Origin: Capitulum mitella | Lineage: Eukaryota; Arthropoda; Thecostraca; Pollicipedomorpha; Pollicipedidae | Direction: 5' to 3' | NCBI GenBank assembly: GCA_030062745.1 | Contig: CP099841.1 | Location: forward strand, 17,921,398 to 17,985,397 | DNA: 64,000 nucleotides | Part shown: in pieces, positions 13,451 through 25,774 of the stretch | How positions within the stretch are numbered: the first letter of the stretch is position 1 | Layout of the letters: every line of letters begins with the position of its first letter | Program-made: the position numbers and the translations under genes | Notes under the pieces: generated by a model | What the model was told of the DNA's origin: nothing | Seen by the model: the letters and a program-made list of their open reading frames with translations, nothing else | Databases searched by the model: none

Positions 13451-14189
13451 CTTATCTTAGATCCCAGTTTCTTATAGGGAAGACCGTATTGCATGTATTG
13501 TATGCATAACATCTCGCAGACGCTCCTCGCTAGGTAGCTGTTACTGTCTCCATCAGTTCACACGCATACCATTGCAACTGGCATATTGTGAGGGTCGCAT
13601 GACACTCAATAAAAGGCATATACAATCGCACAGCCTCAGCATACAGTAGCGCACATCTGTGCTATCAGCTACATATTTACGATATCCAAACAATGCCTGA
13701 CGGACGCTTGCCTCAACATGGAATCATGCAGAGTGTGAAGTAATGTCTAATAGCATTCGAATACGTAGCGCGAGTATGTATACTTATACGTACAAACATA
13801 CATACGTACGTAGGTAGTCTTTAAAGAGAGTTTCTGGTGAATTTGTGGGCTTTAGACAATGCGACATGCTTCCATGAGACAAAAAAAATCGTATCGCAAA
13901 CATCCCTTAGAACTAGTTAAGTGTTATCTAAAGTGCGCGTAATGAAGCGTGTTTGTTGTATCCAGGCCTCGTTTGACGGGGCCCGCCGGTCCAGTTTTTA
14001 TAAAGGTCGGAACCTAAGAATCTAGGCAAATACGACGACGAAGAATTCATTCCGAACATTGTGTTACATCACATCACCATAAAGAAGACCACAGACCAAC
14101 AATGCGATAAATACAAATAAAAATGGTATCGTTAAAGCTAACGCGCCGTTTCAGCGCCCTTGGTGTGAAGTCCCTTGCATGAAACCCGA
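13451..14189. other. Gene-free stretch
   Basis: No gene recognised; only short tetranucleotide-like stretches (TACG-rich near 13790) were noticed. Confidence 0.4.
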
Positions 14190-14460
14190 ACCATTGGCCC
14201 ACAGCGTGGCCGAGAGGCGATCAGCAAAAGGAGTTTAGGCACACAGCGACGGGATGTGACGAGCATGCCGTCGCTGGGCCGGCTCCCAATGGTGGGAGCT
14301 AAGGCCGCGTGTCGACCAGGTCATCCCTCCCGACACGCGGTGAGAACTTCTCAGCCGCGCCGCGTCCCGTCATCGCACTCATCCGGCGGGCACGAACCAG
14401 GCAATGCCGCCGCGACACGCCATAACACCCTCTTTGGCCTTATCGCCGTAATTCTGGTAT
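14190..14460. other. G+C/CpG-rich island with nested hairpins
   Basis: This segment is far richer in CpG than its surroundings. It holds a GCTCCC/GGGAGC hairpin near 14285-14302 and a ten-base stem CCGCGTGTCG/CGACACGCGG near 14306-14341. A 95-codon plus-strand frame crosses it but matches nothing I know. It could be a decayed exon, a promoter-type CpG island, or the inside of a transposon. Confidence 0.4.
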
Positions 14461-14818
14461 GAATACGTGGCACAGTCAAGGAGCCGAGGAAAATTCAGTT
14501 TCATAAAGGGCCAAAAGCTGGGAAATGGAACACTAACCTACGCATCATCTCGGGGAATGAAGCTCGGCGGACGGTCGTGACAATGTTCCCTTAGAGCTGA
14601 GGAGTCCATTTCCGGAGAGAAACTTTGCACTTTCACGCTTTGCTGTATACACCGAGTGTCCATTGCAGAAGGAACAGGGAGCTTCTATGCAATGCATTCT
14701 TGGCAGGGGCGAGGTCAGGCTTCAGTTTTGGAGGGTACGCGTAGGCACTGAAATGGTTCTATCTGCGTATTATGTGCTGCTTATTTTATTCATCCTTTTC
14801 ATAAGTAATACCTTGTTA

Positions 14819-14854
<36 letters not shown>
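14819..14854. repeat. (TA)n microsatellite
   Basis: Uninterrupted alternating AT over about 36 bases. Confidence 0.95.
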
Positions 14855-14856
<2 letters not shown>

Positions 14857-15433
14857 ATACATATATGATATCTTACGCGCATGTAATATATATAACTTGT
14901 AATTTTTGGTAATAAATGTAGTTTGTTCCTGTTGGGAAGTGTCTTGAAAAATGAAACTGGGAAAAGGTGAGGCAGATACTTACCCAGAACTTCGGGGCGG
15001 AGGAGATGGTGGAAGCTAGTTATCCAACCAGTCTTTCACCCGACTGCAGGCTGAACCAGTGCTAACTCTGGAGAAAGGAATGGTGTAGTTGTCATCTCCC
15101 CACCCCGTTTCCGCCCATAGGTACAATGGCAGCCCATTTATCCAGGGCACCAGGGCCAAACGGTTTTTCGAATCATTTATTTCCCGCAGCGCCATGGGGA
15201 CAATGTTAAATTTTGCTGGGCCAGGGGACAGAGTACCGCCACTACTCCGTAACCTCCATTAGCACTTCTCCCTCATCCCCGCTGGCGCTGCCACTGCCTG
15301 AAACAGAGTGAGAGAAGGTCTTGTTTTTTGGCGCTGAGGGCCATCAGAAAATGTGTGCCCCAGAGTGTGTGCCCCTTTTATATTCCAAACGCCTGATTTT
15401 GCGCCTCCATCAAAGAGCTACATTATAACCACG

Positions 15434-15792
15434 TTGGCAGATCCAGGGGGTGGCCATCTCGGCCTTGGCCTCCAACCAGGGGGCCAAATAGCCATTTGCC
15501 CGCCCCTCAAAGACATGGTCATTACTACACAGGCAGAATTTCAAGTCGTTGGTTACTCCGAACCCAAGTAACGGCCAGCGTGTTCCACGCTACCCCCCCC
15601 CCACCGGTCGTTGAGGTACCATTCATACCCAGTCGCTGAGGTACATTCCGAACCCATGGCCAGTGTCTACCTTCCCCCGCCCCCGCCCCCGTTCGACGAT
15701 TCGCTGATCTACCATCCGCACCCAGGAACCTCTGGTTTACCCCCCCAGAAAAGCAAAAAAAATGTAGCCGCTGGATCCGCCCCTCCCTAGCC
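15434..15792. mobile_element. Possible hAT-like MITE remnant
   Basis: The left edge GGCAGATCCAGGGGGTGG and the reverse complement of the right edge GGGGCGGATCCAGCGG are similar inverted termini of the GGCGGATCCAG type common in hAT elements. The interior is C-rich and non-coding. No target duplication was made out, so the call is tentative. Confidence 0.3.
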
Positions 15793-15920
15793 ATGTGGAA
15801 CAGATTTCTTAATCTGAAAGGAAAGGACTGTCTCCATTCAGCAACGAGCCGGTATGATGCCATACATGCGTTAAGTAGGTATGCTATCGTCCCTGACTGA
15901 CATACACCATGAACGCCAGT

Positions 15921-17300
15921 TTAACCCGCGCCCGACTGGCAGTCGGTGCCATGCACGCCCAACTGGGTAGGAGACGGTTGACTGCCCCCACTTTAACTCA
16001 CGAACGGTTAGACGCACAATGAAAATAACCATACTGTCGGAAACCTCGTGACAAGTAGAACTCAAAACCGACCTCATTTTCATTTTTGGACAATTTGTCA
16101 GTCATTCACGCCTTCTGCACGTTTCCTCATAGCCGACTACATGAAACCGAGAAACGGCCTACATCCCTAGGCGCATCCAAGGGGAGGGGGCCGGGGGTCC
16201 GGGCTCCCCCTTAGGCTTGTATTTCTTGTGAAAGTCATTGCACATCGTCTTCCCCAGAGGCGGTTTTCGTATGATTTGAGTTAACTCTGAGCTCTGGCTC
16301 CCCCTGAAGAAAATCCTTGCTGTGCCCCTACCTATATCTCAATGGCTGTAATCAGCAGTGCGTAGGTAACGGCACCATCGAGTACGTATAAGTCCGCAGA
16401 TGCCGATACACGCCTAATTTCTGTCATTTATTTAATATAAACAAGCGAACTTTGAGTTAAAGACACGGCACTGTTGTCCCACTACACCGTGGGCGCCGTT
16501 GCCGAACGCGGGGCGGAATTAGCGGGAACTCATTTTAGGGTTCCTTTTATTTTGGCGACACATGCGTTGTGAAGTGTTGTGTCTTGATGCTATTGGTTCA
16601 TGTGGTGATTTTCCATGCTTAAATTTGGAAAAAAAATCAGAAGCTATCAATCTACGCAGTTGGCAGAGTTTTATTCCCCGAACCCTGTTTTCTCAATTTT
16701 CAAAGTTTTTGAGCTTTTTGTTTTGCTCGCAACTGTGAGGGGCAATTCTAATATTGTCTTTCCGTTCCAAATCGTCTGTCACCGATTTTGACGGAGCTAC
16801 ATTTTGGCTGAACACGGTTATTGGTGACATGACCTCAGGTCGATGGTTGAAGGTCACTGATACTTTCTCAAATGACGGTCATTGGATATCAGCATCACCT
16901 CACACTCAAAATGTTTCAAAAAATTTCGTCAGTTTCCGAAAAAACGACATGTCTTGAAAATGGGGTTGACCCGAGGTCAATGGCTTGTACGATTCTGAAA
17001 AATCTGAGATAACAGATTTGCTGCATCTGTCAAGACCTCCAATGCCTGAAAGGTTTATTGCGATACCACGCTTTCCAAAAAAGTTACAGGAGGCCAAACT
17101 TTTTTGGACGTTGGTCCACTTTACCTAAGCCAGGTCAGACGCCTTACTTGACGTGAGGTCAAACCTTTTGACACAAGTTGTAAAAATGATCGGGCAAAAG
17201 ACTGATAAAATTTCTTGGCACTGCGTTCGTTCGTGCTCTCACAATTTCAGAAAAAACCTTGGGGGTCGCGGGCGGTCAACCAACGTCGGGAGCGGGTTAA
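15921..17300 (-). mobile_element. T2 TTAA-flanked element, reversed copy
   Basis: TTAA flanks both ends (15921-15924 and 17297-17300). The left edge TTAACCCGCGCCCGACTGG is the reverse complement of the right end of the copy at 31.5-32.8 kb, and the right edge matches that copy's left end. Non-coding. Like its relatives it carries everted AGGTCA pairs, for example near 16829-16842. A 165-bp MITE is inserted in it at 16166-16330. TTAA targets suggest the piggyBac superfamily (inference). Confidence 0.8.
16166..16330. mobile_element. 165-bp hAT-like MITE nested in T2
   Basis: Comparison with the uninterrupted T2 copy at 31.5-32.8 kb shows extra DNA here. It is flanked by CCTACATC (16158-16165) and CCTATATC (16331-16338), an 8-base duplication with one difference. 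Ends are imperfectly inverted (TAGGCGCATCCAAGG against TAGGGGCACAGCAAGG). An 8-bp duplication is typical of hAT transposons. Confidence 0.7.
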
Positions 17301-18014
17301 ACCAGTGTCACTGTTTCCAAAATGCTGCCCTCGGAAACAAAATTATACTCCGACAGCAAGAACGAAGTCCAGATTTCCAACCCTGGCTTGGAGGCTAGAC
17401 ACGGGCTGATTGTGAACCACTTCTTGTCACGCAACAACGTGATACTAAAGATACTAAAAATAAGAAGGATAGGCTGGATGCTAAAGGTAAGAAGAGGTCA
17501 TGGATCCCTTGCACTCTCTCCACTTCCTACGCCTGTGGCATAGAATAACGACCGTTTGTGGTATCAGGTGGTGTCGTGAATTCATGTCTTTGATCTGAGC
17601 ACTACGACATTTGCACCGTTGAGAATCTTTTTTGAAATGAGTGGAAATGGCGAAAAAGATTTTGTCAGTCCTGTGCAGAGATGCTTTCATTATATATTCA
17701 ACACGGAACATACGACTTCCGTACAAACCACGAGCAGTCGGGAATATTAGGACCTTTACAAAACAAAACCGGGTTGATAACGCTCTGTACTTTTGCGCGG
17801 GGTGTTCCTTAGGCTTGAACGTTTTTAGGTTTCCAGTAATTCACCGACTTTCTCTAAGTTCGCAGGGCAGAAGCATCGATGGTACAGTGACAGTCGGCAT
17901 ATCTGGCAGTTTTGTCACAAACTAAGTATAATCTAAACATCGAAAAGTTTGTTTTTCCGGAAAAGAACTGCATTCATCACTTATACCATGGGTCAGTGCA
18001 TTCGTTGTCTCCCA
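17301..18014. other. Gene-free stretch
   Basis: No gene recognised on either strand. Confidence 0.45.
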
Positions 18015-18190
18015 TCACTCGTGTCGTCGCGATGGTGTTTTGGCTAAATCGGACGACAAATGAGTCGGGAGCTGCGCTGTGATTGGTGTGAGTCCCGGAG
18101 GAGTTTGCCGCATCTTTCCCGAGACTGATCGACTTATTTGTGTTTTCAACTTTGAATTCAAAAAATAACATTTTCGACAATCATTAGACA
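18015..18190 (+). repeat. tRNA-derived SINE, older copy
   Basis: Alignable over its length with the copy at 18500-18690: a shared GTCGTCG start, a box A-like GGCTAAAT, a weakened box B (GGTGTGAGTCCC), then a matching tail. It is more decayed than its neighbour. Confidence 0.6.
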
Positions 18191-18499
18191 CCCATGTCAA
18201 CATTTTACAAACATACATTTATCTTCGCAATATACGGCTGAATCGCCGTAATCTAGCGGTTATTTTTTTTATGAAACTGGCTGTCTAAGACTTCGCACTT
18301 TTGCACGCTGGTTCTCCAAGGTTGTTACAATCTTAGGTCTCTTGCGGGTCGTATGCTGTCGCTGAAATTGCAGCACAAACGTGTGAAGCGCGCTGGAAAT
18401 CTGGCTACGTCTGGCAGTCTTAAACAAACGTTTTATTTCAATACTGCAAAGTGTTTCTGAAAGACTTATGAGATGAATGTACAATGAGTCGATAACCCA

Positions 18500-18690
18500 C
18501 GGCGCCTGCAGTGCCGTCGTCGCCTTCTGGTTAAATGGAATGACAAGGGAGTCGGAATGGTATAGGTGAGTGGTTCGAATCCCGGGACAATTTGCAACAT
18601 TTCCCTCAGACCGATGGCTTTGTACCATATGCATGGGTTTAAGCGTTTCAAATTGGAGGAAACAGCGTTTCCAACAATTACTAGGAGTTG
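18500..18690 (+). repeat. tRNA-derived SINE with intact box B
   Basis: A consensus box B GGTTCGAATCC at 18572-18582 lies downstream of a box A-like TTCTGGTTAAATGG, giving a tRNA-like head. The 100-base non-tRNA tail is shared with the copy at 18.0 kb. RNA polymerase III would use these boxes in an active SINE; activity here is not shown. Confidence 0.7.
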
Positions 18691-18867
18691 AAAAACAAAT
18701 TGCAACGTCAAACCGAAGTCTGCAGGCTTCGTAACAATGGGAGTTATATTTGTGTAACAACAACAGCCTTATCGCGCTGTATCACTATGCATCTTCGGGA
18801 AGGGGGACCTAAAATTCACGCCGAAGCAGCTCATCATTTAAGACTTCGGCGACACGATCTCGTGGAT

Positions 18868-18950
18868 AGCACTTCTGTAGCGTAGTGGCTAAGCACTGCA
18901 CAGAAACCAGAAGTCTGATGATTTTTGAGGTCATGTTCATTAGCGACCAA
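18868..18950 (+). repeat. tRNA-derived SINE head, different subtype
   Basis: A good box A (TAGCGTAGTGGCTAAG, 18878-18893) is followed by a degraded box B (TTTTTGAGGTC). The sequence beyond does not match the two copies upstream, so it is another SINE type or a tRNA pseudogene. Confidence 0.5.
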
Positions 18951-19275
18951 AACCCGAATCTAAATCGACAGCAATATTCTTTGGCCGTTTTGAAACTTTT
19001 GCCTGATGCACATTTCCTGTTCATCCTTCATAACGCAAGTTACAACTCTTCTCTAATCATATGCATGTATCGCCTGGTATTATTTTTTTCCAGCGCATGC
19101 TTGCTTGTCCTTTTGACATTCTTATTGTGAAGATGGACTGTGATCTCCGAAAGTTAAACAATGATATATGTCTATAGGCCAGTTGATTTACTATTTACCT
19201 GATCATCCGGAAACTCGAACACTATTCCAAGGAACTGGTGACAGCGAAATACTCCTTGGTCTTTAACATAACATG

Positions 19276-19320
<45 letters not shown>

Positions 19321-20669
19321 ATATTATCCATGACAATAATGGATCAAGGTGATAAGCAAAATTCAAATTATGCCAGATGTATTGCATACGTTTCGACAGC
19401 ACGGTATCATGATCAGTGCATGGTGCAGAGCACGCATCCTTGGGTCAACTGTTGATCTTTCAGGCCTTAGCTCGTAGGTCAACGACCCGAAATGGGTAAA
19501 GAACCACGGAACAAAACGTTTTACAGTTCGAGGAATCGAAATGAAAGCCTAGGACGTACTGAAGTCTTGCAAATCTAATGGTACCCGTTATTGGTAATTT
19601 CGGCCAACGACACAGGTCAGGTCAGGTCAAATTCTGTGATCGCTTGGAACGGCATGGAATGTTAAGTCCTTTCCAGCCACTCGATGAACATGAATGGGTC
19701 GGAATGGTTTAAAATGGATACCAAATTCAAAATCAGCACCTAAAAAATCCTAGTCGATTTGAGGTCAAAAGGTCATTTTAGGCCGTCCGAGGTAACTGAC
19801 TTCGGGTAACCTTAAAAAGCTTACGAGCCTGTTTACACGTAGCTTGATCCTAGCTTGTCTTTCGAATGTCATTTGCTTTGGAAAATGTGTGAATTCTCGA
19901 CATTTCGGACAAAACTGACCTTGCACAGGTCCCGAAATGACGCCATGGGTCAGTGATCTGACTTGTTCCAAAACGTCCCACTAGAGTAGTACAGTATTTG
20001 GTGCGCCACCCCGTTCCGTTTGTCTGTGGTGCGGGAAAAATTCGAGGGGGTTGGAGGTGCAACCCCTCCCGCTATACCGGCCAAGGTTAACAAAGATGAA
20101 CATCCCCTATCCATTGCCTGTTCTGTAGATAGTCTCAGACATCTCACCACCCGGATCATGTAGCGCTCCGTATCAGTATTTGGCATAAATTTCAACTGCC
20201 TATTCTTGGTATGTAGGTGTACGGCATCGACTATGAATACAAGTAAAAGTTGCTTCAACAACCTTTCAAATGTAAAAATAATGTCATGAATGTATTTCAG
20301 ATACATTGCTTGTTGAACACGACGGCAAATCGAACATTTATCAGTTTCTTATTCGTTTGTTCCAAGTTTCGTATTATTCTTTTGTTGCGATGAGAATGTT
20401 TACGCAAAACGTTTTCAAAACTCATTTATTTGTTGACTTTTCGAACTATTTAAGTTCATTCTGAAGACAAAGGACAATGTTACATGCATGGCATATACAA
20501 AAGAGACCAAAATTAGCACATTTACTTCACAGGAAAAATTGGAATGATAGTGCATGGCGTATGACGCGTTTTCATGCACACTTTCAGGATTGCAAAACCT
20601 CTGCAGTTACCCTACTCATTGATCATCACTCATGACCCTGCCTTGCTAATGGTTTGTCATACAGAGTTA
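18951..20669. other. Gene-free stretch with (TA)n and repeat debris
   Basis: Contains a (TA)n run at 19278-19316. Around 19600-20060 there is AGGTCA-containing sequence resembling the style of the T-type elements, but no ends could be placed. No gene seen. Confidence 0.5.
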
Positions 20670-20891
20670 GCTGTATTGTTCTGTACGTTGATGACCTGAT
20701 AAAATGGTCTCGAGTGTTGTGAGCCGCCTGCGGTCTTTACTGTGTGCAAGTATGGGCGTGTTTGATGTGAGCATGTTCCTAATAAGGATGGTGTCGTGGT
20801 GTTCGCTTGTGTGTGTCTTCGGGGCCTCTTCTAGCAAGTCTGTGGTTAAGCGCCGACTGAAAGTTGTCAAACCGATGTAGTGCACCTGGCA
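20667..20891 (-). pseudogene. GIY-YIG endonuclease relic of a retroelement
   Basis: The minus-strand frame reads CQVHYIGLTT...SRRLTTDL, then a His-containing stretch and DRRRLTTLE near its end. This is the arrangement of the GIY-YIG-type nuclease domain found at the C-terminus of certain retroelement reverse transcriptases (Penelope-like and related types). About 75 codons remain open. A stop lies just upstream of the Cys, and no reverse transcriptase motifs follow further upstream, so this is a truncated relic. The exact retroelement class is inferred and not firm. Confidence 0.5.
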
Positions 20892-21274
20892 GGTCGCTTA
20901 GTCCCCGGCTAAACATGTATAACGTTATAGGGAATTGGTCTGACGAAGGAGTGACTGAGTCTGGCTAATGCGGTTCTTCATGACTAGTGAGGATGTTTTT
21001 GGGTTCCTAAAGTAAATTATAAGTCTAAGTTTTTGGTTGATGTTGGTTGGCGTGCAATGGCGTCGCAATATGTTGCGGGTGATCTTCTCATCCGCTCCCT
21101 AGGCAGCGGGAAGGATACTTTTTGTCGTACACCTTTGTATCATGATGCCGCCGGCGCGGAGAACCTTCGTGTTGCAGAGCATTGCCTAAGAGTGACTGTA
21201 CGGCGGAGTCGAAACCGGAATTCCTGTACCCATTATTTATGAATATTCGTCCCACTCTATCGACCTGTCGGTCC

Positions 21275-21389
21275 ACGAGATGCCACAACGAGCAGTTCTT
21301 AACCGTGACTGCGCCGATTCCTATAAAATGGGTGTCATCCACGCCTGTGTAAGGAGTGCCGTTAAGAACTGCTCGTCGTGGCATCTCGT
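21275..21389. repeat. 29-bp inverted repeat with 57-base loop
   Basis: Arms 21275-21303 and 21361-21389 are complementary except for one position. Weaker similarity continues outside the arms. It lies 0.4 kb from the GIY-YIG relic and may belong to the same retroelement debris. Confidence 0.9.
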
Positions 21390-24300
21390 AAACCGAGAGC
21401 TTGATGGAGTCGGTGCGGAAGTCACTGATGCATTTGCATAAAATCGTGTTGGCCTTAACACCGCAAAAGGGTGGCACAATTGATGTGACTTAACAAACGA
21501 CTGTCGCCTGATCTTTTTTCCGTGACATATTTACGAAGATTCCGTACTAACAAGTGCAAATGAATTCAGACCGTTACAGCGCTCATGGCAAATGAAGGGC
21601 AGTATACTGATCAGGGTAATTCCGACTTTGAATTACCTGAAGTGCCTGAAAACTCCGCCCAGCCACATTCCTTCCAAATTTACAAATTTCCTGAGAATTT
21701 CTTATTTGTGGAAGCATGTATTTCTGCGAGTTACAATCATGGTTTGTTAAAAAGTACACGCATAAATAGAGGGAGATCGATAAAACAGCATCGCAGGGAC
21801 TAAATTTTGCAACGCAGTATGACGGGGTTTTACCTCAACTATTTTCAGCAACGAAGACCGCTAGTTAAACTCCGGGTTTTATGAAAAGCTGATTGCAGAA
21901 TTTTAGTCCGCCGAAATGACAGTATTTTAGATAGTGGACCGTTAACGTTGCAGATACAAATCGAAGTGCCTAATGGCTATACATAATATAAAGGGCCGTG
22001 GTATATCATAACAAAGGATACAGCAAGGCTTATCACCGTCGCCAGTAAAATGCAGCATTCTTACAGCGTTCTTACGGTTTTCAGCCGAGGCACTTCTACT
22101 CTCTGTCACGTTTCGAGACAGTTCGATTTAACACCTAATAAGGTTTGTCTTCTGATTGGAGAACTTACTTTGGCGAACACAGTCATATTCCACACCTTTA
22201 TATAATGTAACAGTTTCATTTGTTTGAATGCCATATTGTGCCATTATCTTTATACTACTGGCTTAAACTCTTTTCCCGCCAATATTTGCACAGGCCAAAA
22301 AGCTGTCAAAAGCTAGAATGCTCATGCCAGAATGCAAAGTAATTTTCTTAAAACTAGCTAACCTTTCCTTACCTTCAAAAAGCAACCAAACTGTTGTGAT
22401 TATGACTTAGGGTGGAAGCGCACGCAGCAAACAGTTAAACTGCACTTCTCGTATGCCGGTTTCATACCCAATAAGTGAACACTGCCATTAGTAAATGATG
22501 TGGATGCGGTGCGCACACCGCTTCACGGTCGCGGCAACACTGTCACACCACACTCACTGGCACTCATTCATGATCGGAGAACTTCGGTGCTCTCCACTCG
22601 GTCTGCCAATACTTTTCAGTACACAAGGATGAATGTTTCTTGAAGCACTCGGATATCCGAATGTTTCTTGAAGCACTCTTATATCCGAAAGATCATGTGG
22701 TGCGGAAATCTAGAAGAGGCTCTTCTGTTTGCTGCAAGTCATATTCTCTCTCTTCTCATTGTTGTCGTATTTACGTCAGGCATCGTACACGGTTATAAAA
22801 TACCCTTGCACATTAGAAGCGTACATAAATTAGGACTAAGTAAATACTGTCGATGTTAGGTATCGCCAAACCGCAGAACGTTTCGCAAGTACACGGTAAA
22901 AGCGACTGTTCTCGCTTTGGTTGACTTCATTGCCGGGCTGCAGTCCGATTTTGCGCTTTTTGCAACACAGAAGTGCCCGACTCCCTTGACCTCCATTTAG
23001 GCCATTAGAGGTCAAAGGAATGCATTCGTATATGTATGAGTGAACGATATTGACATCATTTAACATTGACATTCGACTTTATTTTCGACGAAACACGTAC
23101 TGCTTGAGACGGTAAAATCCCGGCTTTCATTTGACGTTTGATTTCATCAGATCACTGCAGTAGTTCCCGAGGTCGTACAACATAAGATATTCATCTCATT
23201 CGTCTTGGTTTGTGACCAAAACCTTAACAGTTATTGGCAAAGCTAATTCCTATCACGCCCTTCAGTATCTATACAACTCTGGAATGGGTGTGAATGAAAT
23301 CTGACAGCATTAATATTTCCCCCGATGATTATTAAAAATGCAATAACTGGATTTTACCTTGATCTATGGCCGTACTGTATAAAATGCGTTTTCCAAAGAC
23401 TCCGAGATCGCACGATGTAAACTTTCCGATTGGCGTTTGAATCATTCAGGTCCGTCCAGTAGTTATAAATATTTGGTGAGGGAGATTTCAGGATACGTCG
23501 TTCATTGCTTAACACACATTGCCAAATACCAAGGATCAAAACCAACTGCAGCGAAAAGGAAACGCAATAAGAAATGCACGCGGGTTAAGATATTGTTCGC
23601 ATTTGATTGTCATCGGCGTTACGCCGTACACCAAGGCCAAGGTCGGTTTAAGTCCACCTGATGGAGGTAAGCATTAATTCGAATAGCCAGGCTTAATTTT
23701 GGATTCAATAATACCCGCCGCGTACAGGGGTGTTGATTTGTGTAAATGATTGAGGGACCGAGACGAAGGCCCGTCAACTTAACCTTCCCTAAATGTGGGT
23801 TTCTCAACGGATTTAGCCCACTGTATTTTGACCAGCGGAAAATTATAAGTTTTCGTTACTATTTACCAAATAAAACTGCGTTTATCCCCATGTATATAGG
23901 TATACATATGGGGAGAAGATAGACAGATAGATACATCGCTTTAGACTTTATTCTTTACTTTCCGCCTATCTCTTATCTATTGCAGCCGTTATTTTAGTTC
24001 TTATCACTCATTTCCCTTTAAAACCTGCAGAAAATAGAAGGGGAGCCAACCCAACGTTGTGGGGACGGGCAAATCAACATTGGGTGGGTCAGGGCCCTAA
24101 AAAATACAAATCGACAGCCCTGGCCGCGTAATATAATGAAGTAGGAAACGCCACGTGATGTCCGCAGGTTACCGCAAGTTGTTTGTCATATTTTTTTTTG
24201 AAATATTTCTCCATTGTTTTCTCCCATCCCTTCTCCAGCTACTGTCACGGACACATGCACAAAACATGCATCGCACATTTTCATAATTTGCACCAATCGT

Positions 24301-25196
24301 CGCACTATGAATGTACTCGGATGCACACCAGAGGTGAGAATCCGTATAGATCTTTGGATTCGCACGTTCGGATAGATAAATTCGAATTTAAACATTCGGA
24401 TTGAGTGTCTGAACCTTTGAAATTAGTGTCTTGTCATTCGAAAAGGTGCAATCGGAATAACATGTAAAAATCAGATTGATTCAGAATTGCATGAACAATT
24501 AAAAAGTTTTAACCTTGGTCCTGGTCACGGCTCCTGCCCTCGACGCGGTAGCTGCGGCCAGTGAAGCCCCGCCCCTCGGCATGCATGTACGTCAAAGAGG
24601 ATTCGTGCCCTGAACCGCCGTGAACACTTGCGGTTGTCAAAGCGTACAAAGCAGACACATACAACGATCAGTTCTGGACATGGATTTTGGTATGTTGTAG
24701 TGATTCCTCTACTTCAATGGATACAGACTTTGATGAAAGAGTAGTGTGTATTTAGTGATAGTAGAAAGGAAGTGTGCGAACAGACATTTTACCATGAACA
24801 AACGATTATCCCAGAACATAGTTGGGCGTTATAACCGGAAGAGGAGTCACGTCCAAAGGACGCGGGGGGGGGGGGGCAGCACCCGCAAGTTTCTGAGGTG
24901 TAACATTGATCCTATGGTCGTTGACTGGAAAGAATTGACCCAATATGTTTCTTTGCCTATCCCCTCACCTCAACTGTGGAGGAGTTTCCGCGCCCCTGGT
25001 CGCATCTTATCCTGATTTCATCCAAACAGCTTATTCCAATAATGATCAGATTCCTGGCAAGTCAGACTCAGTACAGTCTCAGGACAAATTCAAAGGAAGC
25101 AGATTTGTAAATATCTATGTGCGCCGCTTTGCGGACAGCATCTTTTGCGGTAACTGCGGTTGCTAGCTCACAAGTACGGGGAAGCAGAAGTTTAGC
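21390..25196. other. Gene-free stretch with minor repeats
   Basis: No exon supported. A perfect-period 28-bp duplication lies at 22631-22686. A dispersed repeat at about 24010-24125, with AACCAACATTG-like motifs, has a relative at about 43083-43215. A GATTCG-rich patch lies at 24330-24410. Confidence 0.5.
22631..22686 (+). repeat. 28-bp tandem duplication
   Basis: Two adjacent units beginning GAATGTTTCTTGAAGCACTC differ at two positions near their 3' ends. The duplication is recent. Confidence 0.9.
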
Positions 25197-25737
25197 CAGG
25201 GGCGAATTCAGAATTTCGTCAAAGGAGGGGGCACGCAACATTGTTGTGCCTCCTGGCATTTGGTCCTACTCCTTCCGCCTGGTAAAAACGTCCTCGGATT
25301 TTGGCCACTTAATTCTCGGATTCCTATTTTTCTTTCTTTCTTTTTATCCTGGAAGCTTCCTGAGCGCAGCCCTGGACTGATGGACATACTAGGTGCATAT
25401 ATGAAGCGCGTTTAGTTGCTCCGAAGATTGGTGGATGCTGCCATTTTCTGGTATAGTATTTCGGAGAATATATGACAAAATGTGTTAAAAGTCGCCTGCT
25501 AAATACGATCAAAGTCGGGCACCATTATTGACCCCAAGGACAAGCAGCCAACATTATGTGCGACAAAACTGCAAGAAAAGATCGCATTTTGTAGGTCGTT
25601 GATCATACAGTGAATGGTTCAAAATGAAAAGAGTGACTTTTACACAGATTCTAAATCGTAACGACTGAAGTAACATCACATGCAGCGAATATTGAAATGT
25701 TACTAGTATCAAAATGTAACTAAGTATACTAGTACAG

Positions 25738-25739
<2 letters not shown>

Positions 25740-25774
<35 letters not shown>
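25740..25774. repeat. (TA)n microsatellite
   Basis: Alternating AT of about 35 bases inside the hAT-like element. The inverted copy near 30.9 kb lacks it, so it expanded after the copies separated. Confidence 0.9.

Noticed and set aside
18572-18582. A functional tRNA gene at the box B
   Set aside because: No clean acceptor or anticodon stem could be drawn, and a related copy with a shared non-tRNA tail lies 0.5 kb away, so it is a SINE.
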